From positions 1 to 5,187 of the forward strand of contig JAGLZV010000160.1 of NCBI GenBank assembly GCA_023131215.1: a stretch of 5,187 bases of DNA, in the 5' to 3' direction. Source of the DNA: Candidatus Methanophagales archaeon (GTDB lineage: Archaea; Halobacteriota; Syntropharchaeia; Alkanophagales; Methanospirareceae). The position numbers and the translations under genes were made by a program. Of the stretch, positions 4,351-5,187 are shown in pieces. The number at the start of each line of letters is the position of its first letter. Position 1 is the first letter of the stretch. The notes beneath the pieces were generated by a model that saw only the letters and a program-made list of their open reading frames with translations, made no database searches and was not told the origin of the DNA.

Positions 4351-4354
4351 TGTA

Positions 4355-4582
4355 ATGAAGATGCAAAAAGCGATAGAGGTAGTATATGAAAAGGGGGTGT
4401 TCAAGCCGCTGGAGAAGGTGGACTTGGAAGTGGGGAAGGTGATTACAATTAGAGTTACAAAAATAGAATCAGACATCCAGACAGCGAAGAGCATACTTTC
4501 AATGCTGGATTCCCTACCAAAAAGAAAGGTTGATTTAAAACTTGCGGAAGAGCTATACCATGAGGGAAAAAGTAGTAGTTGA
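4355..4582 (+). CDS. vapB: AF2212-like (DUF104) antitoxin of the intact pair
   Basis: This 75-residue protein has the family core IEVVYEKGVFKPLEKVDLEVGK at its N-terminus and a helical C-terminal tail (KSILSMLDSLPKRKVDLKLAEELYHEG) expected to wrap onto and inhibit the PIN toxin encoded next. The core aligns without gaps to the first antitoxin (13 of the 16 residues IEVVYE.GVFKPLEKV plus flanks are shared), while the tails differ, as expected where toxin specificity is set. The start at 4355 aligns with that of antitoxin 1; ATG at 4361 is possible and has better ribosome-binding-site spacing. The gene overlaps the toxin start by 23 bases, so translation is probably coupled. Such pairs commonly repress their own promoter, but no operator is evident. 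Confidence 0.9.
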   Translation: MKMQKAIEVVYEKGVFKPLEKVDLEVGKVITIRVTKIESDIQTAKSILSMLDSLPKRKVDLKLAEELYHEGKSSS

Positions 4583-5018
4583 TTCTTCAGTGTTAGTTAA
4601 AACTCTTTTAGAGAATGAGAAAGGAATTATCCTTTCACTCCTTGAGAATTATGAACTATCTTCACCATCAAATGTGTTAGAAGAAACGACATACAAAACA
4701 ATCGTTTTAACAATTTCCAATCTGATAGATTCAAATAAATTTCATAAAATTAAAAAGGCTTGGGAAAAAGGTATAGGGGAACCAGAAATACGAAAAAGAA
4801 TTGATATTTTAGAGGATTTAACAACTACTATAATCAAAGTTCTATATGCTAATGAAAAAATACTTTATTTATCAAAAAAGATTTCTTTTGAATACAAATT
4901 GCTTCCCAATGATGCCCTTATTGCCGCCACATGCAAATATTATGGCATAAATAAAATAGCCACTTTCGACCCTGATTTTAAACGAGTTGACTTCTTAGAG
5001 ATAGTTACACCAGAATGA
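4560..5018 (+). CDS. vapC: VapC-family PIN-domain ribonuclease toxin, intact
   Basis: This 152-residue protein would be a magnesium-dependent endoribonuclease of the PIN fold. The expected acidic residues are D8 (VVVDSSVLV), E41 or E42 (LEETTYK), D118 (LLPNDALIAATC) and D137 (ATFDPDF). The PNDALIAA helix and the terminal FDPDF-RVDFLE motif are strongly typical of archaeal VapC toxins paired with AF2212-type antitoxins. Known VapC toxins cut tRNA or rRNA at specific sites; the target here is unknown. The start at ATG 4560 lies inside the antitoxin gene; a TTG at 4542 in the same frame adds six unlikely residues. It is the only complete toxin in the array, and its C-terminus closely matches the two broken ones. 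Base composition is strongly AT-rich. Confidence 0.93.
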   Translation: MREKVVVDSSVLVKTLLENEKGIILSLLENYELSSPSNVLEETTYKTIVLTISNLIDSNKFHKIKKAWEKGIGEPEIRKRIDILEDLTTTIIKVLYANEKILYLSKKISFEYKLLPNDALIAATCKYYGINKIATFDPDFKRVDFLEIVTPE

Positions 5019-5042
5019 TTTTATTTTTTATTTTATTTTTTT
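5019..5042 (+). terminator. T-tract terminator after vapC
   Basis: Immediately after the stop codon, T runs separated by single A bases extend to 5042 without a preceding stem. Such tracts alone can terminate archaeal transcription. They merge into spacer copy D. Confidence 0.5.
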
Positions 5043-5152
5043 GTTCTGATTAATATGAAGTTATGTAAGTAAACAGCACAGATTACAGGGATTGCGCGGA
5101 TTATGAGCGGGTATTGTATTGATTGTAGGAAAACCAACGAAAAATCATATCG
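5036..5152 (+). repeat. Spacer repeat copy D, near the window edge
   Basis: The T-run and GTTCTGATTAATATGAAG are followed by TTATGTAAGTAAACAGCA, GATTGCGCGGATTATGAG, GGGTATTGTATTGATTGTAG and CCAACGAAAAATCATATCG. It is the best match to copy B, and its AAAA-GCATATCG-like end also matches copy A. It differs from copy B by a three-base gap near 5107 and about half a dozen substitutions. The unit may continue past the window. The last 35 bases are AT-rich with no gene visible. Confidence 0.88.
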
Positions 5153-5187
5153 TATTTATTTTATATTAGCTATACAAACAAATACGA

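Noticed and set aside
4240..4494. Open frame of 84 codons on the minus strand with hydrophobic stretches.
   Set aside because: It is antisense to the well-supported second antitoxin gene and has no ribosome-binding site or family motif.

Overview
The window looks archaeal, most likely euryarchaeal. The evidence is a class III-signal type IV pilin of the archaeal Pilin_N family, TTTATATA-type TATA boxes about 25 bases upstream of likely transcript starts, strong GGAGGTGAT/GGGGG ribosome-binding sites, T-tract terminators, and small gene families common in methanogens and their anaerobic methane/alkane-oxidising relatives (AF2212-type antitoxins, DUF5678). The lineage assignment is inference.

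Region 1 (83-1727) is a complete insertion sequence. It carries one DDE transposase on the minus strand, 25-base terminal inverted repeats (20/25 matching) and flanking ACCC direct repeats. It sits about 10 bases upstream of the TATA box of the next gene. Region 2 (1728-2361) is a monocistronic type IV pilin gene with TATA box, perfect Shine-Dalgarno sequence and a strong terminator.

Region 3 (2340-5187) is an AT-rich array of small two-gene cassettes separated by copies of one intergenic repeat. Copies A, B, C and D start with a T-tract followed by GTTCTGATTAATA. Cassette 1 is an AF2212-type antitoxin plus a VapC/PIN toxin gene broken by an internal deletion and frameshift. Cassette 2 is a DUF5678-type small gene translationally coupled to the C-terminal remnant of what looks like a retropepsin-like protease, followed by a 13-codon VapC tail remnant. 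Cassette 3 is an intact antitoxin-VapC pair whose genes overlap by 23 bases. Copy D follows cassette 3, so the array may continue beyond the window.

Two small non-autonomous elements lie in the spacers. One is a 144-base MITE-like element (2387-2530) that splits repeat copy A; the uninterrupted copies show the approximate pre-insertion site. The other is a 101-base inverted-repeat element (3413-3513). The overall picture is a toxin-antitoxin island remodelled by recombination between spacer copies, with only the last toxin intact.
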